Shown: positions 1 through 9,965, counted from the stretch's first letter. The stretch is 64,000 nucleotides of DNA from Flavipsychrobacter sp. (GCA_016786615.1 JAEUVX010000011.1:186001-250000), one strand, 5' to 3'. Made by a program: numbers and translations. Notes: generated from the sequence alone by a model not told the origin.

Positions 1-1
1 A

Positions 2-1102
2 TTACTTGTTGCCTCATGTGGTTCTAGCGACAACCAATTTACCATAAAGGCTGAAATTGCCGATATGCCTGAACAAACTGTTTATCTTTCAGAATTAGGC
101 ATTGACAAAATAACCCTCATTGATTCTATTAAAGCTCCAAAATCGGGAAATTTCACATTGGGCGCAAAAGTACCTGAAGCCGGGCTTTACCGTATAAGCT
201 TCTCTGCGGATAAAAATAAATATATACTATTGTCTGCAAACAAGGGAAAGATTGAGGTTGTAACCAACTGGAATAGCCTCGACCAGATAACAATCAATGG
301 TTCGCCAAGCTCACAAAGCCTGAATAACTTCCTGAAAGCGGTTCGCAACCAGATGCAAACCTTCAATACTTTCGGAATGATACTCGATAGCTTCAAAGCC
401 CGGGGAGATGACAGCATGATATCAGTCGTTCAAAACGATATTACTGAAGAGAACTTCAAGTTTACCCATTTTATCGAGCAGTACGCCGATAGCACAGTTT
501 ATCTGCCAAATGCTCTGTTTGCCGTTCAGTTTCTGAACCCGCAATCTGAGAAAACCTATATTCAGCAGTTTATTCCGGGTATGAATAAACGCTTCCCGAA
601 CTCAAAACTTGCTAAAGACTTTTCTAAGAAAATTGACAATATTTTCAAATCAATGGATGAGTCTGAAGCTGAGGATGGGCAAACATCTCCGGGAAACCCC
701 GCTCCTGAAATCTCACTACAAACACCTGATGGGAAAGTTGTAAGCCTTACAAGTTTTAAAGGCAAATATGTTTTGGTAGATTTCTGGGCATCATGGTGCG
801 GACCTTGCCGTAAGGAAAACCCGAATGTTGTTGCTGCATACAACAAATTCAAGGATAAAAACTTTACAATACTTGGCGTATCTCTTGATGAAGAGAAAGA
901 AAAATGGACTGAGGCAATCAGTAAAGATGGGCTTACATGGACGCATGTCAGCGACCTGAAGGGCTGGGAATCTGTTGCAGCAAGAACATACAGCATCCAA
1001 TCAATCCCTGCAAATTTCCTTGTTGACCCACAGGGTATGATAATAGCGAAAGACCTCCGTGGCGCAGAGCTTGAAACAAAACTTGCGCAGGTAATCAAAT
1101 AA
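2..1102 (+). CDS. TlpA-like thioredoxin-fold lipoprotein (5' partial)
   Basis: Probable envelope thiol-disulfide oxidoreductase. The frame is open to the window edge and begins with LLVASC, a lipobox whose Cys codon is at 17-19, so the true start lies just upstream of the window and the protein should be a lipoprotein. The N-terminal half resembles the DUF4369 domain common in Bacteroidota. The C-terminal ~140 residues form an AhpC/TSA-thioredoxin domain with the active site SWCGPC (CGPC codons 797-808) and the later cis-Pro region SIPANF. Family knowledge: such proteins reduce periplasmic disulfides or haem-ligating cysteines; the substrate here is unknown. It is followed at once by a strong hairpin, so it ends its transcript. 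The first ATG inside the window (65) is not the start because the lipobox precedes it. Confidence 0.85.
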   Translation, partial: LLVASCGSSDNQFTIKAEIADMPEQTVYLSELGIDKITLIDSIKAPKSGNFTLGAKVPEAGLYRISFSADKNKYILLSANKGKIEVVTNWNSLDQITINGSPSSQSLNNFLKAVRNQMQTFNTFGMILDSFKARGDDSMISVVQNDITEENFKFTHFIEQYADSTVYLPNALFAVQFLNPQSEKTYIQQFIPGMNKRFPNSKLAKDFSKKIDNIFKSMDESEAEDGQTSPGNPAPEISLQTPDGKVVSLTSFKGKYVLVDFWASWCGPCRKENPNVVAAYNKFKDKNFTILGVSLDEEKEKWTEAISKDGLTWTHVSDLKGWESVAARTYSIQSIPANFLVDPQGMIIAKDLRGAELETKLAQVIK

Positions 1103-1123
1103 TATATTCTGTTGTATCGCAAC

Positions 1124-1157
1124 AAAATAAGGGGTACTTAATAGTACCCCTTATTTT
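1124..1157. terminator. Bidirectional hairpin terminator
   Basis: A 15-bp perfect stem (1124-1138 with 1143-1157) with a 4-nt loop, G/C-rich at the core and A/T-rich at the ends. It sits between the convergent TlpA-like gene and the barrel gene, so it can serve both strands. Confidence 0.85.
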
Positions 1158-1158
1158 A

Positions 1159-1908
1159 TTATTTACTTGCAACAAGTACTGCCTTCGGAGTACCAGACTT
1201 GGTGTACCTGATATCAAAACCAATACTCAACATTATCAAGTTCACTTTATAGCCTGCATAGGGTTTTGAAAGCACGGGCAACATACCGCTGCTTGTCTGT
1301 GTATAATCCGGGTTCATGAAGTTTGCAGGATAATATTGGATCTTAAATGCTATGCCGGGGTCTAATGAAACACCTGCAAATACATACGGCATAATCAGTG
1401 GAGTTCGATCGCTAAACCATTCATTGAATTTATCTTTCTTACCACGCTTTACAAAACCTTTCTCCCGATAGTTGAACGGAACATCAACGCCACCACCTAT
1501 AAATCCATATGTTCGCTTTTTAAGGTTCCCGAATTTTATGCCTGCAGGTGCGCCTATAGTGTAAACCCTGCGTTTTATGGTACTGTCAGCTACTTTATCA
1601 ATAAACCCGATATTTTTAATCCCTAATCCTGTATATACACCCCAATGCTTATTAAAGTCATAATTGAAATTGAAACCAAAGTTTAAGATATAACTGAACC
1701 TGAGCGTAGATAATTTACTCCTACCAAAGCTTTGTATGCTTGAGGTAGAAAATATTGCTGCATCAATTGCATTGCTTGTATAAAATTTTTTAGCCATGCG
1801 GGGTTTAATATCTATTTTTCCCGGTGTATTATCCTGAGCCAACATACAACTATTAGAAGCAAGTAAAATTATAAGTAGCAGTGGTGCAATAAGGTAGCGA
1901 AGTGTCAT
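1159..1908 (-). CDS. Outer-membrane beta-barrel protein, unknown function
   Basis: A 249-residue secreted protein. An N-terminal hydrophobic signal (residues ~1-24, ending near MLAQ) is followed by alternating aromatic/polar strands with many Gly and Tyr and no catalytic motif, the pattern of a small Bacteroidota outer-membrane barrel of the PorT/OMP_b-brl kind. An internal LASNSC could act as a weak lipobox, but an SpI cut after the following Ala-Gln region is equally possible. It stands alone, convergent with the TlpA-like gene and divergent from lon. A TATCTTTA box lies ~20 bp upstream of the start. No specific function can be assigned. Confidence 0.65.
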   Translation of the reverse strand: MTLRYLIAPLLLIILLASNSCMLAQDNTPGKIDIKPRMAKKFYTSNAIDAAIFSTSSIQSFGRSKLSTLRFSYILNFGFNFNYDFNKHWGVYTGLGIKNIGFIDKVADSTIKRRVYTIGAPAGIKFGNLKKRTYGFIGGGVDVPFNYREKGFVKRGKKDKFNEWFSDRTPLIMPYVFAGVSLDPGIAFKIQYYPANFMNPDYTQTSSGMLPVLSKPYAGYKVNLIMLSIGFDIRYTKSGTPKAVLVASK

Positions 1909-1927
1909 ATGATGTATTTAATCGGCA

Positions 1928-1935
1928 TAAAGATA
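1928..1935 (-). promoter_or_regulatory. -7 element (TATCTTTA) for the barrel gene
   Basis: On the minus strand this reads TATCTTTA, 7 of 8 matches to the Bacteroidota -7 consensus TAnnTTTG, about 20 bp before the start codon. No convincing -33 TTG at 17-23 bp was seen. Confidence 0.35.
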
Positions 1936-1976
1936 GGCAAATAGACAGTGCCTGTAAAAATTACAGTTTATTTGGC

Positions 1977-2005
1977 TTTGGCATAAGTATTGACTTGTAT
2001 CTTTA
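1977..2005 (+). promoter_or_regulatory. lon promoter (TTTG-N17-TATCTTTA)
   Basis: TTTG at 1977-1980 and TATCTTTA at 1998-2005 with a 17-bp spacer match the Bacteroidota -33/-7 architecture with one mismatch. The predicted transcript start is near 2010, leaving a ~40-nt leader before the lon ATG at 2051. Confidence 0.45.
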
Positions 2006-2050
2006 CCTGCTGTTTTCTTTTCAAAACAGCAATAATGTCATATTAGTAGC

Positions 2051-4474
2051 ATGAACACAATGAAATCAATGATGGATATGTTTTTGGGGCAGCCGGAACA
2101 GGAAGTGGAATTTATGCCAATAGTACCTTTAGGGGAAGATGAAATGGACGATCAGGAGAAAGGGAACCTCCCTACTGAGATACCTGTAATCGCACTACGC
2201 AATACAGTATTATTTCCAAATGTTGTATTACCTATTACTGTTGCAAGAGAGAAATCTGTAAAAGCAATCACAGAAGCACAGAAAAATGGCAAATGGATAG
2301 GTGTTGTCGCACAGAAAGATGGCAGTACAGAAGACCCAAATACTGATGAGATTTATCGCGTGGGCACACTTGCCAAGATTGTTAAGCAGATAAAAATGCC
2401 TGATGGGAATACGACTGTATTCATTATGGGGCGTATGCGCTTTGAAATTGAAGAATATACACAAACCGACCCTTACTATACTGCCAAAATAAAGTACCTG
2501 GAAGATAACTTCCCGCAAAATGATGCGGAATTTGAAGCATTGGTTGCATCTATCAAAGAACAATCTGAAAATATTGCGCAGCAATCGCCCAATATGCCCA
2601 ATGAAACAAGCATTGTTCTTCGCAATATAGAACACCAGTCTTTTCTTGTTCACTTCGTAGCATCCAATCTACAGGCAAAGCTTGCTGATAAGCAGGCATT
2701 ACTTGAGGAAAATGATATTAAAATACGCGCAGAACGTTTATTACAACTGTTGCAATCAGAATTGCAATTGCTGGAGCTGAAAAACGAAATAACAAACAAA
2801 ACTCGCGCAGATATTGATAAACAACAACGCGAATACTTCCTGCAACAGCAGATGAAGTCTATACGCGAAGAACTGGGTGGAGACCCTAACGAGCGCGAAA
2901 TACTGGACTTAATAAAACGTGCAGAAGGTATCAAGTGGTCTGATGCTGCAAAAGAGCTTTTCCAGAAGAATATAGAAAAGCTGCAACGCATGCACCCAAG
3001 CACGCCAGACTATTCGGTTATCTACAACCATCTGGACCTGATGCTGGACCTGCCATGGGAAACATACACTGAAGACAGTTATGATTTGAAAAAAGCACAG
3101 AAAGTGCTTGATGGCGACCACTATGGTATGGATAAAATCAAGGACCGCATACTGGAATACCTTGCAGTGCTGAAGCTGAAGGGTGATATGAAATCACCCA
3201 TCCTGTGTTTTGTAGGCCCTCCGGGTATTGGTAAAACATCGCTTGGCAAAAGCATAGCCAATGCCATCAACAGGAAATATGTGCGTCTGAGCCTTGGTGG
3301 CCTGCACGATGAAAGTGAATTACGCGGACATCGCAAAACATACATCGGTGCAATGCCAGGACGTGTTATACAATCACTACGCAAAATAAAATCTGCAAAC
3401 CCTGTATTTATACTTGATGAGGTTGATAAAATCGGTAAAGATTTTCGTGGCGACCCAAGCTCTGCATTATTGGAAATATTAGACCCCGAACAAAACAATA
3501 CTTTCTACGATAATTACCTTGAGCTGGAATTTGACCTATCGAAAGTCTTATTTATTGCTACAGCTAATAGCCTGAGCGATATACAGCCCGCACTGCGCGA
3601 CCGTTTAGAAATCATCCAACTGACAGGCTACTCTATGGAAGAAAAAACCGAGATAGCTAAAAAACACCTGATACCTAAACAGAAAGAATTACACGGCCTC
3701 AACAAAGTGCAGTTGAAATTCAGCGATAAAGTGCTGAACAAAGTAATACAGGAATATACCCGCGAATCTGGTGTTCGAGAGCTTGACAGACTTATAGCAA
3801 GCGTTATGCGTGCTGTAGCCAAGCAAGTAGCCATGGAAGAAAAAGTAGCAGCACAGGTATCTGTAGAGCAGATAGAGAAAGTACTCGGCAAGCCACGGTT
3901 CAATAATGATATTTATACCAAAGGGCATCCTCCGGGTGTAGCAGTTGGCCTCGCATGGACGTATGTGGGTGGCGATATCTTATTTATAGAAACAGGACTT
4001 TCAAAAGGCAAAGGCGGATTAACACTTACCGGCAACCTAGGTAATGTGATGAAAGAAAGTGCATCTACTGCATTGTCTTACCTGAAAGCACACGCTTCCG
4101 AATATAATATTGCTCCTGAAAAATTTGATGAATGGAACATACACGTACACGTACCCGAAGGTGCTGTACCTAAAGACGGGCCAAGTGCAGGCATTACAAT
4201 GCTTACTGCATTAACCTCTGCTTTTACAGGACGCAAAGTACGCCCATACCTCGCCATGACAGGCGAAATCACTTTGCGTGGACAAGTACTGCCTGTTGGT
4301 GGTATTAAAGAAAAAATACTGGCTGCTAAACGTGCAGGCATCAAAGAAGTAATCATGTGCGCACAAAACCAGAAAGATGTAGAAGAAATAAATCCTGCAT
4401 TTATCAAGGGTGTTAGGTTTCACTACGTTACCGAAATGAGCGAAGTATTACAGATTGCTTTATCGAAAAAATAA
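2051..4474 (+). CDS. lon: ATP-dependent Lon protease
   Basis: Cytosolic AAA+ serine protease that degrades misfolded and regulatory proteins. The protein has 807 residues, a normal Lon length. An N-terminal LON substrate-binding domain (about 40-245, beginning with [12 protein letters not shown]) and a helical linker precede an AAA+ module with Walker A GPPGIGKT at 389-396 and a Walker B region ending FILDEVDK. The C-terminal protease domain carries PKDGPSAG with the catalytic Ser712 and GGIKEK with Lys755, spaced 43 residues apart as in E. coli Lon. Roughly the first 40 residues are acidic and variable. The ATG at 2051 follows a matching promoter; a nearby in-frame ATG at 2060 cannot be excluded. 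The gene is monocistronic, closed by a hairpin at 4492. Confidence 0.97.
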   Translation: MNTMKSMMDMFLGQPEQEVEFMPIVPLGEDEMDDQEKGNLPTEIPVIALRNTVLFPNVVLPITVAREKSVKAITEAQKNGKWIGVVAQKDGSTEDPNTDEIYRVGTLAKIVKQIKMPDGNTTVFIMGRMRFEIEEYTQTDPYYTAKIKYLEDNFPQNDAEFEALVASIKEQSENIAQQSPNMPNETSIVLRNIEHQSFLVHFVASNLQAKLADKQALLEENDIKIRAERLLQLLQSELQLLELKNEITNKTRADIDKQQREYFLQQQMKSIREELGGDPNEREILDLIKRAEGIKWSDAAKELFQKNIEKLQRMHPSTPDYSVIYNHLDLMLDLPWETYTEDSYDLKKAQKVLDGDHYGMDKIKDRILEYLAVLKLKGDMKSPILCFVGPPGIGKTSLGKSIANAINRKYVRLSLGGLHDESELRGHRKTYIGAMPGRVIQSLRKIKSANPVFILDEVDKIGKDFRGDPSSALLEILDPEQNNTFYDNYLELEFDLSKVLFIATANSLSDIQPALRDRLEIIQLTGYSMEEKTEIAKKHLIPKQKELHGLNKVQLKFSDKVLNKVIQEYTRESGVRELDRLIASVMRAVAKQVAMEEKVAAQVSVEQIEKVLGKPRFNNDIYTKGHPPGVAVGLAWTYVGGDILFIETGLSKGKGGLTLTGNLGNVMKESASTALSYLKAHASEYNIAPEKFDEWNIHVHVPEGAVPKDGPSAGITMLTALTSAFTGRKVRPYLAMTGEITLRGQVLPVGGIKEKILAAKRAGIKEVIMCAQNQKDVEEINPAFIKGVRFHYVTEMSEVLQIALSKK

Positions 4475-4491
4475 TGACACTCTTATATTAG

Positions 4492-4526
4492 TAAAAGAGG
4501 GGATTAACAATGTTATCCCCTCTTTT
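4492..4526 (+). terminator. lon terminator
   Basis: A stem of about 15 bp with one bulged T (arms 4492-4508 and 4512-4526, 3-nt loop) with a GGGGA/TCCCC core, ending in a T-rich stretch. It follows the lon stop by 18 nt. Confidence 0.8.
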
Positions 4527-4567
4527 ATTGTATATTTAATAATATCTGTAAAGCTGGCTGATTAGTA

Positions 4568-5128
4568 ATGAAAACATATATCGCTATATCTTTATTGCTA
4601 TTCCCTATTGTCTGTTATTCCGGACAAACAGACACCATTAAAGTAACTCGCAATAATAATGCAATTGAAATTGCACAACAAAGAGCCGATACTATTTCAG
4701 TTATCAACCCGCAAACATACAAGCAGGGAAAACGAGTTATACGACACTCTCCTATACCTCTCACACTCAATGGTATTAATATATTCTTCGATGAGCGCAA
4801 TAATAACTTCATATTAAAAGCTGCATCAACTCAAATTCAGGAATGCATACAATCTGTTTTTAAAAACATAAAAGATGAATTACCTGCCGGCAGTTATTCC
4901 TATCAACTACCTGATATCGTAATAGACATTAATGGTAAAGTAGCCTATTATTCTACCAATGCTTTCACAGCATCTGCAGAAGTGTTATTGACTGAGAAGC
5001 AATACAATACCATTAACATTGTTTTCGAAAAAGCACTGAATGAACTGGAACTTGTTCCGATGATAATAGACGGTGAAAAAACACCTTTCAGGCTAAGTAT
5101 ATCAGAATATATTAGGTTGGCACAATAG
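4568..5128 (+). CDS. Small secreted protein of unknown function
   Basis: A 186-residue protein with a clear signal peptide (residues 1 to ~19, hydrophobic core ending CYSGQ). The rest is a mixed alpha/beta, highly charged segment with no recognised motif; the middle (QECIQSVFKNIKDELP) looks helical and the C-terminal part resembles the energy-transducing TonB-C-like fold only vaguely. I do not recognise the family. It sits alone between the lon terminator and a bidirectional terminator, convergent with the M49 peptidase gene. Coding character is supported by the signal peptide and flanking terminators. Confidence 0.6.
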   Translation: MKTYIAISLLLFPIVCYSGQTDTIKVTRNNNAIEIAQQRADTISVINPQTYKQGKRVIRHSPIPLTLNGINIFFDERNNNFILKAASTQIQECIQSVFKNIKDELPAGSYSYQLPDIVIDINGKVAYYSTNAFTASAEVLLTEKQYNTINIVFEKALNELELVPMIIDGEKTPFRLSISEYIRLAQ

Positions 5129-5157
5129 ATAAAGGGGGTAATACTACCCCCTTTATC
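5128..5157. terminator. Bidirectional hairpin terminator
   Basis: A 13-bp perfect stem (5128-5140 with 5145-5157) and a 4-nt loop, with a GGGGGTA/TACCCCC core. It lies between two convergent genes and overlaps the last base of the stop codon of the secreted-protein gene. Confidence 0.85.
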
Positions 5158-5180
5158 ATTACATACCATTTGTAAATATG

Positions 5181-7259
5181 CTAATTCTTTACCGGCAATA
5201 AACCGTAGTTTTTACCAAACTCCATCATTTGTTTGTAGAAGCTTTCAGGATATTCAACCTTTACATCGGTTATCTTATCACCGTTCATCACAGGCACCAG
5301 TTTAGGTTGCACAAAACCTTTGTATGGTTTTACATTTAGTTTAGCAAACCTGTCAAGTACTTCTTTGTGCAATTGCCTGTCAACTTTTACACCATAAGTC
5401 TCTACCAGATTTTTACCTGCTTCATAATCCCCCTCCGATTTTATACGCTGAATCTCACGTAGCAGCTCACCAAACAATACGCGCAGTTTATCGTAGTCAT
5501 TAATCTTTACATAAGTTTTACCATATTTCTTCACCATTTCCACTACGTTATCCTTCTTGCCTTTTTCGTACGCCCAATGTGCATTCAATGCACGATTACG
5601 CATGTGCGCTTCTTCCAGTTGGTCGCCCAGTTTCAGGCGTGTCAGCTGCGTCATTAGGCCATTCATCATATAGCTGTCATACTCCGCCATACCTACTTCT
5701 TTACTTTCAGCAACACCAATATCTATCAGCTTCTTATCAAGTGCATAATACAACCCTACCAGGTCTGCACGTGCTTCCTCCAGGCAAGATGCATAGTTCT
5801 TCAATGTCTTATCTGTAGTTTCAACACCCTCATTAATCTGTCCTGAAGCGTGTCCTATACACTCATGCATATCTGTATGCAGGTCAGATGCAAGGCTACC
5901 ATATTTACGTGCACGTGCTTTTATCACATCATCTATAGCAAACTCATCCAGCATTCCGCCTTTGGCACCCGCTACATTATATGAGTGTACGATATTGCTC
6001 AGCGATACTGATTTTGAACCGTGGTTTTTACGTATCCAGTCTGCATTCGGCAGGTTGATGCCAATTGGCGTACTTGGTGCCGCATCACCACTTTCTACTA
6101 TTACTGTTATTGCTTTCGCGGTTATGCCTTTTACTTCTTTCTTTTTATGCTCAGGCATCAGCGGAGAGTTATCTTCAAACCATTGCGCCTGATCAGCAAT
6201 TGCTTTGATACGTTTTGTAGCCTCCATATCTTTCATAGACAGGGTGCTTTCAAAACTACCTTTCTTGCCTATTGCATCCATATATACTTCTATAAAGCCA
6301 TTCACTACATCTATACGCGATGCAGTATCATATACCCAGGCAATGCTGTAGTCATCAAACGTTTTCAGGTCACCTGTTTTATAGTATTGCGCCAGCAATT
6401 CCAGCGCTTTTTTCTGTTCAGCATTTTCTGCAACAGTTACAGCCTTTTCCAGCCAGCCAACTATTTTGCTGATAGCCCCATCATACATACCTCCAACTTT
6501 CCATGTCTTCTCAACTATCTGCCCGTTTTCTTTCATCACTTTACTATTCAATCCCCACGACGGCGCATCGCCTTTAGTATCAAATTTTGCATAGTATGCT
6601 TCTACTTCCTTCTGTGTTACACCTTCATAGAAGTTGTTAGATGAGTTAACGATATTATCAATATTCGGGCGAAGATCAACCAGCTTAGGTTCTATTTTCG
6701 GGTCGTATATTATCGGTTTAATACGTGCTATGAATGCATCTGTACTTTCACCGGTTTCTTTTGGAAGCTGTGTTGTATCACTGCTTTTTATGAGCGTTGC
6801 AAGATAATCTGCACTGCACTCCGGGAAAAACTTCTCATTGCCATAATGATGGTGGTTACCATTGCTAAACCAGAAACGGCCGCAATACACTTCAAATTTT
6901 TTCCAGTCTTCTGTGTTCTTATCCCCGCTATATGTTCCATATATCGTTTCAAGCGTTTTCCGCAACATGATGCCATACTTACTCTTCTGGTCGTAAATAA
7001 TGTCTCGCCCGCATAATGCAGCTTCATACAGATAGTATGCCAGCTGTTTTTGTTGCAGGCTCAGTTCATCCCATCCGGGGATTTGATAACGCAGCAATTG
7101 CAGGTCTGCAAATGCCTCTGCTTCAACTTTGAAGTTTGTATCATATCCTGCAACCGCCTTGGTGCTATCTGCATTACCGGCTGTATTATTTCCGCCGCAA
7201 GACGACATCATGATTTGTGTGCCCATAAGTGCGATTACGGGTATTGCCCACTTTTTCAT
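5181..7259 (-). CDS. Dipeptidyl-peptidase III-like zinc lipoprotein (family M49)
   Basis: Predicted to release dipeptides from the N-termini of peptides at the cell envelope. The zinc motif HECIGH (465-470) is the six-residue HExxGH signature of M49, and EEARAD (494-499) supplies the second M49 motif with the third zinc ligand. The 692-residue length suits the family. The N-terminus MKKWAIPVIALMGTQIMMSS-C21 has a lipobox (MSSC), so the enzyme should be a lipoprotein, unlike the cytosolic eukaryotic enzymes. Relatives in Bacteroidota are sometimes mislabelled dihydrofolate reductase; nothing here resembles DHFR. It is transcribed alone, divergent from a small lipoprotein gene, with a TATTTTTA box at 7287-7294. 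Confidence 0.9.
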   Translation of the reverse strand: MKKWAIPVIALMGTQIMMSSCGGNNTAGNADSTKAVAGYDTNFKVEAEAFADLQLLRYQIPGWDELSLQQKQLAYYLYEAALCGRDIIYDQKSKYGIMLRKTLETIYGTYSGDKNTEDWKKFEVYCGRFWFSNGNHHHYGNEKFFPECSADYLATLIKSSDTTQLPKETGESTDAFIARIKPIIYDPKIEPKLVDLRPNIDNIVNSSNNFYEGVTQKEVEAYYAKFDTKGDAPSWGLNSKVMKENGQIVEKTWKVGGMYDGAISKIVGWLEKAVTVAENAEQKKALELLAQYYKTGDLKTFDDYSIAWVYDTASRIDVVNGFIEVYMDAIGKKGSFESTLSMKDMEATKRIKAIADQAQWFEDNSPLMPEHKKKEVKGITAKAITVIVESGDAAPSTPIGINLPNADWIRKNHGSKSVSLSNIVHSYNVAGAKGGMLDEFAIDDVIKARARKYGSLASDLHTDMHECIGHASGQINEGVETTDKTLKNYASCLEEARADLVGLYYALDKKLIDIGVAESKEVGMAEYDSYMMNGLMTQLTRLKLGDQLEEAHMRNRALNAHWAYEKGKKDNVVEMVKKYGKTYVKINDYDKLRVLFGELLREIQRIKSEGDYEAGKNLVETYGVKVDRQLHKEVLDRFAKLNVKPYKGFVQPKLVPVMNGDKITDVKVEYPESFYKQMMEFGKNYGLLPVKN

Positions 7260-7286
7260 TGTTTATACACGATTTTTTAGAAGTAC

Positions 7287-7294
7287 TAAAAATA
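7287..7294 (-). promoter_or_regulatory. -7 element (TATTTTTA) for the M49 gene
   Basis: Minus-strand TATTTTTA, 7 of 8 to TAnnTTTG, 28 bp upstream of the M49 start codon in a 75-bp divergent intergenic gap. Confidence 0.35.
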
Positions 7295-7320
7295 CCTGTT
7301 TTTCATCAATCATTAAAACC

Positions 7321-7328
7321 TACTTTTG
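7321..7328 (+). promoter_or_regulatory. -7 element (TACTTTTG), start-proximal
   Basis: Perfect TAnnTTTG match that ends only 6 nt before the ATG at 7335. If used, transcription would begin at or within a base or two of the start codon, giving a leaderless or near-leaderless mRNA. Confidence 0.5.
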
Positions 7329-7334
7329 CGCAGC

Positions 7335-7769
7335 ATGAAACGATTTGCCATACCTATTTACATAAGCTTGATTATTTATTCAGCCTGTCAATCAAAACAA
7401 GCTTCCAATCCCGGAAATAACACATTAAAAATGGAAGCAGGCATTGTAATAGCTGCTGATACTACTGATATTACTGAAGATAAACTGAACAACCATCTTT
7501 TTTCGGTAACTGTATTTACAAACGACAGTAGCATTAATGGTTCTTACGATATAGAAACAGCTTGGGGCTATAATACTGCATATACATCTATCCGTATGCC
7601 TTATGGTGGCGAACATTTCAAACCTATCATTCGCAAAGGCGATAGTCCCTATACATACGTTATCGGCTTCAATTATGATGACGACACCACTTTCCGCGAA
7701 TATTATGAGATAAATGGCAACAAAGGCCAGATAAAAGCACGTTATACACGTTCTTATACAATAGAGTAG
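7335..7769 (+). CDS. Small lipoprotein of unknown function
   Basis: A 144-residue protein beginning MKRFAIPIYISLIIYSAC, a signal peptide with a lipobox-like YSAC (Cys18). The mature part is rich in Thr, Asp and Tyr and predicted mostly beta, with the line DTTFREYYEINGNKG near the C-terminus; I do not recognise the family. The ATG at 7335 is preferred over the in-frame TTG at 7326, which lies inside the -7 element. It ends 1 nt before the convergent GNAT gene, with no terminator between them. Likely anchored in the envelope. Confidence 0.6.
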   Translation: MKRFAIPIYISLIIYSACQSKQASNPGNNTLKMEAGIVIAADTTDITEDKLNNHLFSVTVFTNDSSINGSYDIETAWGYNTAYTSIRMPYGGEHFKPIIRKGDSPYTYVIGFNYDDDTTFREYYEINGNKGQIKARYTRSYTIE

Positions 7770-7770
7770 T

Positions 7771-8211
7771 TTACCGGTTTCCTTTCCTGGTAAACTTCAT
7801 GTGTGTTTGCACAAAACCATTGTTCATGTAAAAAGCATGCGCTTCCTCCCGCCAGTTGCTCGATGTCACTTCAAACACATCATATTCTGTAGGCTCTATT
7901 TGGCTATGCACAGCCGCTACCATCTTTTTGCCTACACCATTACCCCTGTAAGCCTCGTCAATATACATTTCCTGTATTTCGTACGCAGTACCTGAATGGT
8001 GCAGCAGTTGCTGGCTATGGCAGCTAATAAAACCACTCGGTTCACCGTTTACCTCAGCTATCATGTATATGATCCGCTCATCACTCACATTACGTTCATA
8101 GCACTTCTCAAAACGCAGTTTGTCATGTTCCTTTTGCGAAAGCGAACACAGCATATTATATACCACAAATACATCTGCGGGTTCAGCCCTGCGTATCACT
8201 ACTTCGTACAT
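7771..8211 (-). CDS. GNAT-family N-acetyltransferase
   Basis: Predicted acetyl-CoA-dependent N-acetyltransferase of 146 residues, normal for a single GNAT domain. The acetyl-CoA binding motif A is visible as MYIDEAYRGNGVGKKMV (the RGNGVG loop, [RQ]xxGx[GA]), followed by motif B with AHAFYMNNGF near the C-terminus, the usual FYxxxGF signature. The N-terminus (VVIRRAEPADV) is the expected first strand. The acceptor substrate is unknown. It is transcribed alone, convergent with the small lipoprotein gene and upstream of the terminator that closes the ATP synthase operon. Confidence 0.85.
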   Translation of the reverse strand: MYEVVIRRAEPADVFVVYNMLCSLSQKEHDKLRFEKCYERNVSDERIIYMIAEVNGEPSGFISCHSQQLLHHSGTAYEIQEMYIDEAYRGNGVGKKMVAAVHSQIEPTEYDVFEVTSSNWREEAHAFYMNNGFVQTHMKFTRKGNR

Positions 8212-8297
8212 AGCAATAGATTTATTGCGATATTATAAAAGGAATCACAACAGAATGTTTCGGCAGTTTTAAGTTTTTGTGATGTTCAATAAAAACA

Positions 8298-8321
8298 AAA
8301 GCCCCGCTATTGCGGGGCTTT
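8298..8321 (-). terminator. Terminator of the ATP synthase operon
   Basis: A 10-bp stem (8298-8307 with 8312-8321), GCCCCGC core, TATT loop. Read leftwards it is followed by a T-rich run, so it closes the atp operon 22 nt after the atpA stop. Confidence 0.85.
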
Positions 8322-8343
8322 ATATCCTTACTCTTTACAGAGA

Positions 8344-9924
8344 TTAGTTTTTGAACTGAGGAATCATATCCTGTGCCATCTTCACCATCTTAGCGATGCC
8401 GTCTTCAGGCAGGTTACCTTTCTTAAATTCTAACAATAAGTCAGGCATTTTCATTTCCATTTCGCGCAAGAATGCTTCTTCAAATGCTTTCACATTCTTA
8501 ACAGGCACTTCGCGGATCAGGTTATTAGTACCCAGATAGATGATAGCAACTTGCTTTTCTACGCTATATGGAGTGTACTGGTTTTGTTTCAGGATTTCCA
8601 CGTTACGGCTACCTTTATCCAATACTACTTTCGTAGCAGCATCCAGGTCACCACCGAATTTAGAAAACGCTTCCATCTCACGATACAATGCTTGGTCAAG
8701 TTTCAGTGTACCTGCAACTTTTTTCATTGATTTAATCTGCGCACTACCACCCACACGGCTTACAGAGATACCTACGTTGATGGCAGGACGGATACCTGCA
8801 AGGAACAAGTTTGATTCAAGGAATATCTGACCGTCAGTAATTGAGATTACGTTTGTAGGGATATATGCAGATACGTCACCTGCTTGTGTTTCGATGATTG
8901 GCAACGCTGTCAGTGAACCACCACCTTTTACAAGGTGTTTGATGCTTTCCGGCAGATCGTTCATCGTTTTAGCGATAGCATCGTTGTTGATTACTTTCGC
9001 AGCACGTTCCAGCAAGCGGCTATGCAGGTAGAATACGTCACCCGGATAAGCCTCACGGCCCGGTGGACGACGCAACAGCAGAGATACCTCACGGTATGCC
9101 ACAGCTTGCTTAGACAAATCATCATAAACAACCAATGCAGGACGTCCTGTATCACGGAAGAACTCACCTATCGCAGCACCTGCAAAAGGAGCGTAGAACT
9201 GCAATGGAGCAGGGTCAGCAGCAGGAGCAGCAACGATAGTTGTGTATGCCATTGCACCATTTTCTTCCAGTGTTTTCATAACACCAGCAATAGTAGATGC
9301 TTTCTGGCCTATCGCAACATATATACAATATACAGGCTTGCCTGCATCGTAAAATTCTTTCTGATTGATGATGGTATCGATACAGATGGCTGTTTTACCT
9401 GTCTGACGGTCACCGATTACCAACTCACGTTGTCCACGACCAATAGGAATCATCGCATCGATAGACTTAACACCTGTTTGCAATGGTTCTTTTACCGGCT
9501 CACGGAAGATAACGCCCGGTGCTTTACGCTCGATAGGCATTTCATACAGTTCGCCTGTCAGTGGCCCTTTACCATCTATCGGTTCACCAAGTGTGTTTAC
9601 CACACGTCCTACCATGCCTTCACCTACTTTGATAGAGGCAATCTGGCCGGTACGGCGTACTTGTGCACCTTCTTTAATGCCTTCACTTTCACCCATCAAT
9701 ACCACACCTACATTATCTTCTTCAAGGTTCAGTGCTATGGCTTTTACACCTGTTTCAAACTCAACCAGTTCACCCTGGCGTACACCGTTAAGGCCATACA
9801 CGCGGGCAATACCGTCACCTACTTGCAGTACGGTACCTACTTCGTCCAGATTGGCAGAAGCGTTGAAGTTTGTTAACTGTTGACGAAGTATCGCCGATAT
9901 TTCATCCGGTTTAATCTCAACCAT
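8344..9924 (-). CDS. atpA: F1 ATP synthase subunit alpha
   Basis: Non-catalytic nucleotide-binding subunit of the F1 head that alternates with beta around gamma. The 526-residue protein has the usual order of beta-barrel N-domain, RecA-like domain and helical C-domain. The P-loop is GDRQTGKT at 171-178, followed by [11 protein letters not shown]; the alpha signature [13 protein letters not shown] appears at about residue 379. It is the last gene of the leftward atpB-E-F-H-A operon, 41 nt after atpH. In many Bacteroidota atpG follows directly; here a terminator does, so gamma must be encoded elsewhere. Confidence 0.98.
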   Translation of the reverse strand: MVEIKPDEISAILRQQLTNFNASANLDEVGTVLQVGDGIARVYGLNGVRQGELVEFETGVKAIALNLEEDNVGVVLMGESEGIKEGAQVRRTGQIASIKVGEGMVGRVVNTLGEPIDGKGPLTGELYEMPIERKAPGVIFREPVKEPLQTGVKSIDAMIPIGRGQRELVIGDRQTGKTAICIDTIINQKEFYDAGKPVYCIYVAIGQKASTIAGVMKTLEENGAMAYTTIVAAPAADPAPLQFYAPFAGAAIGEFFRDTGRPALVVYDDLSKQAVAYREVSLLLRRPPGREAYPGDVFYLHSRLLERAAKVINNDAIAKTMNDLPESIKHLVKGGGSLTALPIIETQAGDVSAYIPTNVISITDGQIFLESNLFLAGIRPAINVGISVSRVGGSAQIKSMKKVAGTLKLDQALYREMEAFSKFGGDLDAATKVVLDKGSRNVEILKQNQYTPYSVEKQVAIIYLGTNNLIREVPVKNVKAFEEAFLREMEMKMPDLLLEFKKGNLPEDGIAKMVKMAQDMIPQFKN

Positions 9925-9965
9925 GACTATTTATTTTATAAATACTAAAAACTGTTTCTTTATAA

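Noticed and set aside
8935-9876. 313-codon open frame antisense to atpA
   Set aside because: Same shadow effect over a conserved gene; the protein has no fold-like pattern.
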